A stretch of DNA of 64,000 bases from Melieria omissa (taxonomy: Eukaryota > Arthropoda > Insecta > Diptera > Ulidiidae): the NCBI GenBank assembly GCA_963971225.1, contig OZ020269.1, positions 39,453,264 to 39,517,263 on the forward strand, read 5' to 3'. The position numbers and the translations under genes were made by a program. Below the pieces are notes generated by a model. The model made no database searches, was not told the DNA's origin, and was given only the letters and a program-made list of their open reading frames with translations. Below are positions 11,430 to 21,797 of the stretch, piece by piece. Numbering within the stretch: the first letter of the stretch is position 1; each line of letters starts with the position of its first letter.

Positions 11430-11615
11430 ATGTGCGCAAATAAAAAAGAAAAACGGATAATTGCCGTCCATGATGGGGTCCCTATTTGGGATGCCAAAAA
11501 TAAGGACCATCTGCATAGGTTCTTGATGGACAAATACTGGAAGGAAGTTGGGGAAATCGCAAGCACAGGACAGAACCGGCTGGCGCGCTCCTTTGGATTG
11601 GGCCAAGACCGATAA
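11430..11615 (+). pseudogene. MADF-like coding relic
   Basis: The frame contains RIIAVHDGVPIWDAKNKDH followed by a KYWKEVGEIA stretch. This spacing resembles a MADF (Myb/SANT-like) domain, a DNA-binding module found in many fly transcription factors and in transposon-linked proteins. The last part (FGLGQDR then stop, with AAAC repeats downstream at 11633-11645) looks instead like the 3' end of a non-LTR element, so the frame may be a chimera. Function is not assignable. Confidence 0.35.
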
Positions 11616-12046
11616 ACGGTTGTACCGCCAGCTAAACAAACAAACAAGCTCTTTTATTTCTTTATATAAATTATGGAACTCGTCATAACTTAGTCGGTCT
11701 GTATTTAGTGGATGTACTGAATATTGTCTTATTCCAATGTTTGCCAATAGCCACCAACTAGTACCACCAAGTAGTCGCTTTCAGAACTATCTTGATTCAT
11801 TTTTAAAGTTTTATATAGCTTGATGCCTTTACAAAATTTCTTGACTAACAAATAATAACCTTCTCCGTTATGTGCACATGACCTCGAGCAGAACCTGATA
11901 GTCAGCTTACTAGTCAGCTTGCTAGTCAGCTTGTTAGTCAGCCTGTTAGTCACCTCGACCTGCTCACCATGTTTCTACCCTAAGGTAAATATCAGTATTG
12001 GACTTAATTTTTAATGCTTTTTCATAATCCGTAATGATATCCGAAA

Positions 12047-12366
12047 GTCGCCGTAGCTCAGCTGGCTAGTGCGTTGGGCCGCGAGTCAAATGCGACGCAC
12101 GAATCTAGGTTCAATACCCCGTTGCGTTAACACCGAAAAAAAAGAAAAATAACAATTTTTGTTTCGGCGGCTGTCCTCTCAGCAAGAAATGGCAAACCAC
12201 TGAGAGTAAAATTGCCAATGAAAAAGTTCCCAACTCGCCCTTTGGAATTGGCATAAAACTGTAGGTCCCTTCCAACCTTGTGAAAAATGCATACGCACAA
12301 CATGGATGGTTGCGGGTAGCTAGGCCTTAGTCGCGGTATAGGGCTGTCGTGTCAGTCAATTATTCA
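12047..12366 (+). mobile_element. tRNA-derived SINE, old copy
   Basis: The head reads GCCGTAGCTCAGCTGGCTAG (A-box region) and AGGTTCAATACC (B-box region), both internal RNA polymerase III promoter elements. The body matches the younger copies: GGCTGTCCTCTCAGC, AAACTGTAGGTCCCTTCCA, GGTTGCGGGTAGCTAGGC and the end TGTCAGTCAATTATT. It is more diverged than the copies at 16676 and 60163. Confidence 0.8.
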
Positions 12367-12473
12367 CTATTAAGCGAAAAAAAACATTTTTTTATAACAA
12401 TTTTTTTCACAGGCTACAATATGGTAACAAACTAAAACTTTTTATTAGTACATCTTACGTATCTAATGTTGCA

Positions 12474-12782
12474 CATCAAAAGAAAGGTATGAAAAATACC
12501 TTTCGTTTGATACCCATATCGTGTAAATCAGTTGGATATTACTTAAATTTTTTTGATAAAAATTTTGAACTTTGAACATCAAAAGAAAGGTATGAAAAAT
12601 ACCTTTCGTTTGATACCCATATCGTGTAAATCAGTTGGGGGTTACTTAAATTTTTTTGATAAAAATTTTGAACTTTGAACATCAAAAGAAAGGTATGAAA
12701 AATACCTTTCGTTTGATACCCATATCGTGTAAATCACTTGGAGATTAACTGAGTTTTTTTGATAAAAACTTTGAACTTTGAC
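12474..12782. repeat. Three tandem 103-bp units, each with a hairpin
   Basis: Units start at 12474, 12577 and 12680, each opening with CATCAAAAGAAAGGTATG. Each contains a stem AAAGGTAT-loop-ATACCTTT and the shared blocks GATACCCATATCGTGTAAAT and TTTTTTTGATAAAAA. The third copy is the most diverged at its end. The array is not coding. Confidence 0.92.
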
Positions 12783-13315
12783 CTTGAACCACGGCTTTTA
12801 TGGGCGGTTTCCAGGCAAAATATTTAGTTTGTTAGATTCAGGAACCAACTCTCTATGTAAAAGCATACTCATTTGTTTTTTTCACGAGGGTTCGCTATTC
12901 TGAATTTATGCCTCAACGAAAAAGTGGGGTTTTTGGGACATTTTTGTCGAAAACACAGATTGGGTGTATTTTTTTTTTGTGTTGGTGTCTTAAGCAAATT
13001 TGTGGATCGTTAAAATATCTACAAACTTGCCGAAGACAGTAAAGCTATATTCAGAACGATTTCGGACCAATTGGCATTTAAACGTTCTAAGACTTAAGCG
13101 ACGAACTCGACTGAAATGAGCAAAATTCAAAGTTATTTCTCTTAAACTAGAGCCAATCCAGCCAACGCCTGGTAGATCCAGGGCCTTTTTTAAGTAATAC
13201 GAACGTGGCCAAATGGCCACGTAGTAGTCTGCCGTGGCCACTTAGTAATCATAATCTAATATAATGTCAGACATTTTCTGAACATATATGATTTCCCCAA
13301 AATGTTAAAAAATAT
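12783..13315. other. Unassigned sequence
   Basis: No gene recognised. A local dyad GTGGCCAAATGGCCAC is at 13205-13220. An open frame on the minus strand (12990-13241) shows no motif. Confidence 0.35.
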
Positions 13316-13734
13316 TGAAACGAAGAGGCACTCTGTGCTGTGCATGAACGCTTTTCCAAGCATACTTTTAGGCATGCACTTTGAAGTACGGCAAATTTGG
13401 TATAATTCGCTTGGTATAGTCCGATATGGCAAGAATGGTTCGCGAAGAAATGGGCTGTGCGAGAATGGTCGAGCGCTTTCCAATTGGAAGTTGCAAGAAA
13501 CTTCGGCGCGATAAGAAAACTGGTATAAAAGCAGCAGTGTGCAGCGCAATGGGTCGAGTCGATGTTGAGCAAGCAATGGGGAAACATGCAATAGTAGTAG
13601 TATAAAGTAGAACAAGTGTAAATTGGTAAATAAAGTTACTGTTAGTTTTACTGCGTTTGCGCTGAATAATTGAAGTTGTTTTATTTTCAAACCCAATCCA
13701 AAAACGAACTCAGAGAACTTGGATTTTCGTAACA
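13316..13734 (+). mobile_element. Solo LTR of the Gypsy A subfamily
   Basis: The 419-bp segment starts TGAAACGAAGAGGCACTCTG and ends TTTTCGTAACA, and it matches the LTRs of Gypsy copy A (18751-19155) along its whole length. It contains the LTR promoter GGTATAAAAGCAGC near 13522 and an AATAAAG signal near 13630. ATAT lies at both borders (13312-13315 and 13735-13738). No internal region is present, so it probably arose by recombination between two LTRs. Confidence 0.9.
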
Positions 13735-13738
13735 ATAT

Positions 13739-14342
13739 ATATATAACTTGCTAATTCGAATGAAGTTTTTTCGTGCAAATCGAAGAAATTTATCAACGAA
13801 TGAATGACAGTTCATCAAATATACCGTCACTGAGAAATTTATATGGAAAACAAGGCGAATTCATACAGGTGATAGCGTAAAGGCAGCAACAAAATTTCAA
13901 TGTATTTTGTTTTTGTTTTCTGGGCTTAGATTGTCAAAATCAGCCAATCAGAACAAAGCTTGCTTTTTCATTTTTAAACTGTCACAGTTGTACACAGGCA
14001 ATTTAGACCTTTTCTACCACAAAAAAAATCAATTTTAAATCAAAGCTTATTCAACGCTAGCACCTGGTATGAATTCTGTATACCTTGTATGGAAAAAAAC
14101 ACACGCACGACTTACGTTTGCTATATAAGTTCTACAGGTGTTTAATGATTTTTGTCAGCATACCGTTAAAAATTTGTGGGCAAATATATAACAAAGAGGA
14201 TATGAAAAATAACTTAATGACCTATAAAATCACAAACCGCCATCTTTACGAAAAAACTTCCGAACGAACCCCTTCTAGGAGTGCTAGGTAAAATCCGGTT
14301 CTCGGTAACGCGAAGGAACTATGCTAAAGCTGGCCTAGGGTC
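13739..14342. other. Unassigned sequence
   Basis: No gene, RNA or complete repeat is recognised between the solo LTR and the transposon starting at 14347. Confidence 0.35.
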
Positions 14343-14346
14343 ATAT

Positions 14347-15864
14347 GAGGAGGTCCATAACAAAACGCTATATTCCACTTTTTAAGTTTTTCGGTTTTCT
14401 GACTGAATCCAATTCTATATGTTTAAATCTATGTAACAATTTTTATAAAATATACCAAAAGTCAATAATTTCGCTGTAATTAAAACCAAAAATAATGGTT
14501 CAGACCAAAATGCAACATTTCCATATCTATGCAATAAATAACTCAAGATATTAGTGAAAAGTCAATTATATATATTAATTTTACTATTACGGTAACTTTT
14601 TATTCAAGGCAAATAGGCTACTATACTCTATGTGCTGTCGACATGAAATCTAAGGTTCCAGTGTTTTACACCTGGACAGAAGATCAAGCTGGAAAAGGTG
14701 CTGTTTGCGTTGGTTTTGCTTTATTGGCACATTTCGATGCACTGAGTCTGTTGAATGTGGATACCTTACGCTTATTTTGCAACGGTTGTGGTGGACAAAA
14801 TAAAAATATGCATATCATACATGCCTTAATGCATTGGATGTTAAAAAGTGCACTAAAACAGCTGAAACAAGTATAATTATATTTTCCTGTCCGAGGTCAT
14901 AGTTTTTTGCCAGCTGATCGAGTTTTTGGGCGTGTTGATAAGATTTGCGAAAAAATACTACAATTTTTTTTAAAGGTTATAAGAAAGTTTGTTCTGCGCA
15001 TGGGCAAGTTAAGATTTTAGGAAAGGATTGGCACTTTAAGAATTTAAAAAAGTTGGCAGAATACTATAAACGGCATACAGAGTATGAAAAGAATTTACTT
15101 TAAACCCTCCACAAAACAGCACAAGCAATGTGTAGTCAAAACTTTTGAAACTTACAAAGTTGAAGGCAAAGAAAAATTTACCAGCTATCTTAAAAGAGGC
15201 AAAATACACCCTCGTTTGCTTGATGGAATTCCTCTTGGTGTTGCAATTAATTCAGAAAAAAAGAAGTATGTTGTTAAGCTATTGGAAAAACTTTATGGCC
15301 AACAGTGTTCAAACATTTCCGGGTTAGAATATTATACAAAGATATTGTTAGACGAACAAGGAAATAGTTACAATGAAACCGATGTAGCCTTATGTGAGTG
15401 TTTGGAGGAGGACACTGGGATGAGAGTGTAACACAATGTTGATTTTTTTTTAATACTTGAATACTTATATAATTTTGTAATACTTGAATGTACTTGTGTA
15501 ATATAATGAAACTTATGCAATTCAAATCAACAAGATTTTATTTCTATGTTATTCACAGCAAAACGCCACAATTCCAAACCTTGTTCATATCAAAACGCAA
15601 CATCTCCATAGGGTTCATAGCAAAATGAAATAAATACTGTGGATCGGACCAAAACGCAGCATTTCCAAATTTGTTTTCTAAATAACTAAAACAAAAATTG
15701 CCAAATAAATTAACTTATTTATGATTTGTATTGTTCCTAGAAAACTATTATTCCACAGCAACTATTACAAGAAAAATATATATCTTACTGACTTTAATGA
15801 CATTTGTTCGTTTATCCAAAAAATTGTTAAGGTGGAATTATTGCGTTTTGTTATGGACCTCCTC
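14347..15864 (+). mobile_element. DNA transposon of unassigned superfamily
   Basis: Inverted ends GAGGAGGTCCATAACAAAAC (left) and its reverse complement (right, ending 15864) enclose 1518 bp. ATAT lies outside both ends (14343-14346 and 15865-15868), suggesting a 4-bp TSD. Subterminal copies of CCAAAACGCARCATTTCCA-like repeats occur near 14500-14525 and 15560-15660. A broken transposase-like coding region fills the centre. Confidence 0.7.
14610..15431 (+). pseudogene. Transposase-like gene, broken
   Basis: Blocks in order: VPVFYTWTEDQAGKGAVCVG (from 14652), LRLFCNGCGGQNKNMHIIHA (about 14767), then after a stop at 14873-14875 FPVRGHSFLPADRVFGRVDK (about 14883), and a last open stretch 15084-15431. 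The GQNKN and GHSFLPADRVFG motifs mark a transposase-like family common in insect genomes; I cannot name its superfamily with confidence. The acidic residue I would expect before GCGGQN appears as Asn. A second frame change lies near 14975-15010. The gene fills the element at 14347-15864. Confidence 0.6.
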
Positions 15865-15989
15865 ATATACAGCTGTACCTACTCCATTCAGCGCCACAAA
15901 CATTCTCGAATTTATGGTCTCATCTGAAGTTGACAGTCTGTGGTTAAATTTAATTTGATTATAATGAGAAATCACTTTTTAACGGTCAT

Positions 15990-16240
15990 GGAGTTAGGTG
16001 AAGTGACAAGAGACTCCTGAGCACGTCATACTGCACTGTGATGCGGTATGCCGCAGTAGGAGACAGCACCTGGGCCAGTACTGGCTTGCAGAAAAGAACG
16101 TCAAACACCTTCTCTCACGTGAGTTACTAAGCTTCATTAGGTCGGTGGGATTGGGGGACGTTCTCTAAAGTTGTAGGGGGCACAATAGATCAACTTTGGT
16201 CTCAGTGCACACTTCCCCTTTCAAATCTATCTATCTAGGT
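15990..16240 (+). mobile_element. 3' end of a non-LTR retrotransposon
   Basis: A coding remnant (16010-16168) has ETPEHVILHCDAV followed by a leucine-rich C-terminal tail ending GLGDVL and a stop. The ET-EH-C spacing is the zinc-knuckle-like tail that many I/Jockey/R1-type elements carry after the RNase H or RT domain. It is followed by about 70 bp of 3' sequence ending in CTAT repeats near 16230. It is strongly 5'-truncated; TSDs were not found. Confidence 0.6.
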
Positions 16241-16380
16241 GAACTGACCAGTAATGAACACAACAGTTTCTGCAAGATTCCACATGTCACTGGTATCAGT
16301 CGAAGCAGTTTATGAGTCATTTTTGCACCTTCGTCTGGAGTGTCGAGATCTCTGATTTCTTGGATTGCTGGTCAACAATC

Positions 16381-17310
16381 GCTTATATTCGACGGAAACT
16401 CAGAAACTTCTTCTTGCGACGATATATTTCATGTCTTTGTTTCTGACGATCAACACGTCCATCAATTTGTAAAGACACGCATATAGCGGATTTGACAGTT
16501 TCGCCAATTTTGTTCATCTCTAACTGTCCCACGATGTGAAGCATTTCTGCATAAACCATTGGATCTCTATAATGAAGACTTGACGTGGTAGGTTGAAAAT
16601 CGTCACGTTGAACATCCCAGTTATTTGCATCATTTAATTGTGTTTGTGTTTTTGTGTTTGGCATCATTTAATTGACAGCCGCCGTGGCTCAGTTGGTTAG
16701 TGCGCGGTCCAGCGAGTCGCATACAGAGCGACGCAAGTTCGAATTCTGCATGTAGTAACACCTAAAAAACATAACGGGAAACTCGTTTTCTCTTTCAGTG
16801 GCTGTCCTCTCAGCTGGAAATGGCAAACCTCTGAGAGTAAAAATTGCCTATGAAAAAGCTCCCAACCTGCCGTTCGGAACCGGCATAAAACTGTAGGTCC
16901 CTTCCACCCGCGTACAAAATTCACACGCACAACACGGGTGGTTGCGGGAAGCTAGGCCTTAGTCTCGCGTAAGTGGGCTGTCGTGCCAATCAATTATTTA
17001 TTAAATTATTATTATTAATTGTGTTTGTATTGATTTTTCGCGTATTGTTGCAAGCCAACGAGCAGGCCACGATCGAGCTATGGGTGTTTCCAACAAAGAA
17101 TCATTGTAGACATCCAGGCATAATGAAATTATATCATTCACGACAGCCGCACGATGTTTTTTCAGAGTATTGACCCATGGATGTTTTTCGGACTGTTGCT
17201 TCTATAATTCAGTCGACTGTTGAGCTTCTGCTGCAAAGTGGACACAAAATTCAATGTGATCGACAATTCTCTTCAATTTTGTTCCCCGTCAACTCGAATT
17301 CCTTCAGCAA
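16381..17310 (-). pseudogene. Transposon-derived gene fragment, hAT-associated, split by a SINE
   Basis: On the minus strand, open stretches either side of the SINE at 16676-17014 continue each other. The upstream part includes LDVYNDSLLETPIARSWPAR (about 17040-17100) and the downstream part includes MVYAEMLHIVGQLEMNKIGE and LQIDGRVDRQKQRHEIY (about 16425-16560). The DGRVDRQ motif resembles the core of hAT-related proteins of the DUF4371/zinc-finger MYM type. Frames are broken and no ends were found. The family call is tentative. Confidence 0.4.
16676..17014 (+). mobile_element. tRNA-derived SINE
   Basis: The head carries GCCGTGGCTCAGTTGG (A box) and CAAGTTCGAATTC (B box). The body has GTGGCTGTCCTCTCAGC, AAACTGTAGGTCCCTTCCA and GCGGGAAGCTAGGCCTTAG, and the tail is CCAATCAATTATT followed by TTA repeats. 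TTAATTG occurs on both sides and is the likely TSD. It interrupts the gene relic at 16381-17310. Confidence 0.85.
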
Positions 17311-17432
17311 AAGGAACTGTTTCTAATTAAAAAAAATTGATACAAATGGAATCGCCACGGCGCAAACGATTTTTTGTAAATTTAGCTTAAGATTTATAGT
17401 ACTCAATATTATATTTGAAACAACACTTTTAA

Positions 17433-17509
17433 CCCTAGAAGTGCAATGAATCGACAAACAAATGGCATACTCTTTGATTGGGGCCAAAAATAACGATGCA
17501 CTTCCAGGG
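17433..17509. mobile_element. Tiny piggyBac-like MITE
   Basis: The ends CCCTAGAAGTGCAATG and GATGCACTTCCAGGG are inverted repeats. TTAA lies on both sides (17429-17432 and 17510-17513). CCCT ends with a TTAA duplication are the piggyBac signature. At 77 bp it is one of the smallest insertions in the window. Confidence 0.7.
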
Positions 17510-17513
17510 TTAA

Positions 17514-18414
17514 AAAAATTTCTAGTCATTTTTTTTTGCTCAAAATATGTTACATACGTTAAGTGCTCCAATTTGCTCCAAACCAATGCTCCTCGTTCAC
17601 GCGTATAAATGTCGGAAAATCTCCTATAAACATATAACGTTTTCAGACTCACGCATGTACAAATGTCGGTGGAGGAGCGGTTTGGGGGGGGGGGGGGAGT
17701 CGAGGAGATATTTTCCTTTTGGCCACCTAGTGAAAAATCCTTAAAAAAATGCCCTGCAGTATACCTATAGAAAAGTCGCTCAGTAGGTCCCCCGCTTGTT
17801 ACTATTTTTGAGGGTAAATTTCACGCACAGTGTATAAATTAAACGGGCCACAGAGTCAAGTAATGTAAATATTTCAACTGGTTGTGAAAATAATGATAAT
17901 ATACAAAGAAATTTTATAATTATGCCACGGCCAAACACAAGATGAGGTGGTTTCAACCAAATAATCTAGAATCTTGTGCCGCTAACTTTTTCTCGGCATA
18001 GTTGATGTTTTCATCAAATACACAGTGCAACACTGAAAAAAGGGACACGGTCAAACCCATCTCATTCGATAGAGGACCTCAGTAGATGAAAAAGTGCCAA
18101 GGGATTTTTCCCGGAATGTTCGAGTTTTTTTTTTTAAATTGAGTTGAAAGATGGCGGCTTAAAGCCCCTTCCCGAAACTTTTACAACATCATATCTCTTG
18201 ATTCAAATGTCAGAAAGGAATAATTAAAGTTTTCGTTTTAACATAAAAATCATCTGGCATTTTTGCACCTTTCAGAATTGAATGAAATAAAAAAGGGGTT
18301 ATTCATGATCTGTTGCATATCTGAAGAATATTTTACTGTGCCCCGAATTCACAGCGGTTGGTTAACGAACTGTCAACTTTAATCAAGAACCGATTGTTAA
18401 TCATGGTTGGTTGG
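17514..18414. other. Unassigned sequence with a poly(G) run
   Basis: A run of 12 G lies at about 17685-17698. No gene is recognised. The stretch near 18355-18415 has several GGTTGGTTAAC-like repeats, with similar motifs at 28190-28245. Confidence 0.35.
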
Positions 18415-18614
18415 TTAACCCTCATCCGACGTTCAAAAAAACTCACACATAAGATATTCGGGTGATATTTCACCCATATGGTACTTTACATTGTTTTAAT
18501 GAATTTTTTGACCAATTATAATACAAAATAATTGGTTATCTTTAATCTTTATTATCTTTGTTATCTTACAGATAAATAAGTTAACAAATGTTTCTATATT
18601 TTTTTACAATTAGG

Positions 18615-18746
18615 GCAACTAGGTTAGGTTAGGTTATTGTGGCTGCCTCTGTAAGAGGCACACTCGAAGGTCTATTATGAGACCCGTTGTGAAATACCAC
18701 AAATTTCACCCGTTTTTAAATGTGTATGTAATACTGTTTTTCGAAC
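18615..18746 (+). repeat. GGTTAGG-type dispersed repeat, copy 2 (split)
   Basis: The blocks GGTTAGGTTAGGTTATTGTG, GCCTCTGTAAGAGGCACACT and AAATACCACAAATTTCACCC match copy 1 at 6411-6560. The repeat is cut at AACATAT by Gypsy copy A and resumes at 21798 with ATATGTTACAGCACTCAT, giving a direct empty-site comparison. Confidence 0.75.
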
Positions 18747-18750
18747 ATAT

Positions 18751-19155
18751 TGAAACGAAAAGGCACTCTTTGCTGTGCATGAACGCTTTTGCAAGCATAC
18801 TTTTAGGCATGTACTTTGAAGTACAGCAAAACTGTTATAAATTCGCTTGGTATAGTCCGATATGGCAAGGATGGTTCTCGAAGAAATGGGCTGTGCGAGA
18901 ATGGTCGAGCGCTTTCCAATTAGAAGTTGCAAGAAACTTCGGCGCGATAAGAAAACTGGTATAAAAGCAGCAGTGCGCAGCGCAATGAGTCTGTCTGTGT
19001 TGATCAAGCAATGGGGAAACATGCAATAGTAGTATTGTAAAGTAGCGCAAGTGTAAATAAAGCGATTGTTAGTTTGACTACGTTGCGCTGAATAATTGAA
19101 GTTGTTTTATTTTCAAAACCAATCCACACGAACCTGTGAAGTAATTTTCGTAACA
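18751..19155 (+). repeat. 5' LTR of Gypsy copy A
   Basis: Starts TGAAACGAAAAGGCAC and ends TTCGTAACA. Contains a promoter-like GGTATAAAAGCAGC near 18957 and an AATAAAG polyadenylation-type signal near 19055. Confidence 0.93.
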
Positions 19156-19221
19156 TTTGGTGTCAGAAGTTCGGATTGGTTACTGAAGATAAAAAATAAA
19201 TAAAATTATAAAAACGCAGAC

Positions 19222-20594
19222 ATGGTTAAACTCGAGCTGCTGAAGGTGGACCAGCTGAAGAAGGAGCTGGCTGCCTGGAATTTGAAGACTGCTGGCGGTA
19301 AGGTGGAGTTGCAGCTGCGCTTGCGAGAGGCATGCGAATCACGAGGCATCGATTGGGCTGTACACGAGTTCGGAACGCAGGAACAAGAGGCGTCGGCCAA
19401 AGTGGAGGAATCGCCTGCGGGTGCTGCGTCGATGCAAAGTACGGCTGCAGCGGCTGCGCCACCACAAGCAATGGACATAAGCCAGCTAATGGTTGCAATG
19501 AGAGGCATGTGGCAGCGAAAATGGAAACTGCGAATCAAGAAATGGCAGCGAAACTCGAAAATACGAATCAGGATATTTCGGCAAAAGTCGACACTGCGAG
19601 CCGGGATATGGCGGAAAATTCTGCGCGCATAGAGCAGAAGGTGGAGGAAATTTCCGATAGGCTGAACGTGAAAGTTGAGCACCTGGAGACGCGAATGGAC
19701 AATTGGGACAAACGAGTTGACGAAATGGGTGATTCCCTGCACAAACGAGTGGACGACCTGGATGATTCCCTGCACAAACGAGTTGACAGTCTGGAGGAGC
19801 GGTTTAGAGAGGTACAGCTTCGAGCAAGGGTGCAGTCAGTTGAGGAAAGTTTTGCCATAGAAGTGCCTACCTATGACGGTACTACGTCGTTTGACACATT
19901 CAAACTACAATTCGAGATGGCTACTTTGGAGAGTCAGTGGACCAATGTTAGGAAAGGTCGGAGGCTGATACTGTCTCTAAGAGGTCCGGCGGCTGAGGTA
20001 ATAAAGACAGTTCCGGAAGGTTTGAGAGGTGATTACGAGACCGTCATAAGTGCACTGGCAGCCAGATACAGTGACGAGCACAACAAAATGCTGTATTATT
20101 GCGAGCTGAAGAACCGCAGGCAAAGAGTCAACGAGGCGCTGCAAACATATGTAGCAGACATTGAGCGGCTCGTGCAGTTGTGTTACCCGAAATTCGGCGC
20201 TGATGAACTCGAGATGATGAAGATTGAGTCATTTATTGAAGGTCTTCATGACCCAGAGACACGTCGCAGTGCGTTGATGATGGGCAAGCCGACATTTAAG
20301 GAGACGGTGACCAGCGCGATGACGTATGAGGCAGCCTGGAGGGAAAGTTTTCGACATTCATCTGTGGAAAGGCGTCGAGCCCAATCTGGACGTATCATGC
20401 AAAGCCCGACAGTGAGCTCGGAGGCACCAGCGAGGCTGCGGGCAGTGTCATCTAGAGTCAGTTGCTGGCGATGTGGCAAGCAAGGCCACATATCACGGGA
20501 CTGCCATCTGCGAGAAAAGCGTTCCGGACAACAGACGTCGCCAAGAAGGGCTGACGCTCTGCCACACCATTCGGGGAAAACCGAGCCTGCATAA
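19222..20594 (+). pseudogene. gag: Gag of Gypsy copy A, frameshifted
   Basis: The N-terminal frame (19222-19632) begins with a SAP-like helix-loop-helix: VDQLKKELAAWN followed by a GGKVELQLRLREA stretch, a module usually tied to chromatin or nucleic acid binding. A frameshift near 19500 moves the reading to the frame ending at 20594. This second part has a heptad-rich coiled coil (KRVDDLDDSLHKRVDSLEE), a Gag core (YDGTTSFDTFKLQFEMA) and a CCHC knuckle CWRCGKQGHISRDC near 20463. After the knuckle the element jumps to post-RNase H sequence. Confidence 0.85.
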
Positions 20595-20604
20595 TTCGCA
20601 AGCC

Positions 20605-21381
20605 GAAAACGAGGGACATATTGTGGATGTACGGTCGGTAAGAGTTCTGCAAGAGGAAGATTGGCTTGCGGAAAGGCTACAGAAGGACCAGCGCAAGGAT
20701 ACGGATCTCGCGAAGATCATCAAAGGCAAAGCGCAGAGATTACGGCCGGCCTGACAGGAGATGGCTGATGAGAGCCCGATCACGAAGGCTTACTGGGCAC
20801 AGTGGCAAAGTCTACGTCTGCAGGATGGCTGCCTATACCGCGAGTGGGAGAGCAGGGATGGCAGCACCAGAAAATCCCTAATAGTGGTCCCGAGAGGCCG
20901 AATCGACGATATCATCGAGGAAAACCATAACGACTCCAGTGGAGGGCACCTAGGCATCGCAAAAACTATCGCCAAGATAAGAAGGCGGTTCTATTGGGTA
21001 GGATGCCAGGAGTCTGTCGCTGAGTGGATCAGAGGCTGTAATCGGTGTTCGGCTACGAAAGGGCCGAGGAGAAGATCGCGGAGCCGCACTCAACTAGTTG
21101 AAAGCAGGTTGACAGCGAGCTATGGTCTACGGGCTAACCCAGAGGGGTTCCACGAAGACAATTTGGTAATGCTTTACAACCCGCAGCGGAGGAAAGGTTT
21201 GTCTCCAAAGCTTCAAACGTCATGGGAAGGACCGTACAAGGTCGTGACCAGGATTAATGACGTGGTGTACAGGGTCCAACGCTGCGGCAACAGAAACGCC
21301 AGGTTGAACGTAGTCCATTTGGAGCGCCTGGCGTCTTACTCCGGCGGAGCCTCGGTACTTGTTCGGGACGAACAAGTCTAA
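20605..21381 (+). pseudogene. pol: Pol remnant of Gypsy copy A (integrase ends only)
   Basis: The segment encodes the linker before integrase, the HHCC zinc-binding domain (HNDSSGGHLGIAKT then YWVGCQESVAEW and CNRCSA near 20930-21055) and the C-terminal GLSPKLQTSWEGPYKVVTRI domain ending at 21381. The DDE catalytic core is missing, deleted near 21090, and a TGA lies at 20752-20754. It cannot encode an active integrase. Confidence 0.85.
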
Positions 21382-21392
21382 GTGATGGGCAG

Positions 21393-21797
21393 TGAAACGA
21401 AAAGGTACTCTTTGCTGTGCATGAACGCTTTTGCAAGCATACTTTTAGGCATGTACTTTGAAGTACAGCAAAACTGTTATAAATTCGCTTGGTATAGTCC
21501 GATATGGCAAGGATGGTTCTCGAAGAAATGGGCTGTGCGAGAATGGTCGAGCGTTTTCCAATTAGAAGTTGCAAGAAACTTCGGCGCGATAAGGAAACTG
21601 GTATAAAAGCAGCAGTGCGCAGCGCAATGAGTCTGTCTGTGTTGAGCAAGCAATGGGGAAACATGCAATAGTAGTAGTGTAAAGTAGCGCAAGTGTAAAT
21701 AAAGCGATTGTTAGTTTGACTACGTTGCGCTGAATAATTGAAGTTGTTTTATTTTCAAAACCAATCCACACGAACCTGTGAAGTAATTTTCGTAACA
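21393..21797 (+). repeat. 3' LTR of Gypsy copy A
   Basis: 405 bp, the same length as the 5' LTR and nearly identical. A purine-rich stretch AGTGATGGGCAG just before it (21381-21392) may be the second-strand primer site. Confidence 0.92.

Larger units (their letters stand above)
10554..11982. mobile_element. Foldback-like element with tandem repeats in its terminal arms
   Basis: The left arm reads GGGTAGAAACATGGTGAGCA, GGTCGAGGTGACTAACAAGC and then repeats of the type AGCTGACTAGTA. The right arm (about 11890-11982) is its reverse complement with more repeat units (GTCAGCTTACTAGTCAGC and variants). Terminal arms built of short direct repeats are the feature of foldback elements. The TSD is not clear. 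A P-like MITE (10708-11342) is nested inside, and a MADF-like coding relic lies at 11430-11615. Confidence 0.65.
18751..21797 (+). mobile_element. Gypsy LTR retrotransposon copy A, internally deleted
   Basis: Two 405-bp LTRs (TG...CA) flank 2.2 kb of internal sequence. The 4-bp duplication ATAT is at 18747-18750 and 21798-21801. A primer-binding-site candidate TGGTGTCAGAAGT follows the 5' LTR. Gag is present but frameshifted; protease, reverse transcriptase, RNase H and the integrase core are deleted between about 20580 and 20610 and again near 21090. The LTRs differ at about five sites by eye, so the insertion is fairly young. Confidence 0.93.

Noticed and set aside
12474..12782. CRISPR array
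   Set aside because: The units are contiguous 103-bp tandem repeats without unique spacers, in a eukaryotic context.
13256..13735. 159-codon minus-strand frame
   Set aside because: It is antisense to a solo LTR and recurs antisense to the other LTRs, so it is a shadow frame.
17685..17698. Poly(G) run as a regulatory element
   Set aside because: A homopolymer alone gives no evidence of function and may be a sequencing artefact.
19568..19858. Ser/Arg-rich minus-strand frame
   Set aside because: It is antisense to the heptad-repeat part of gag, which explains its odd composition.
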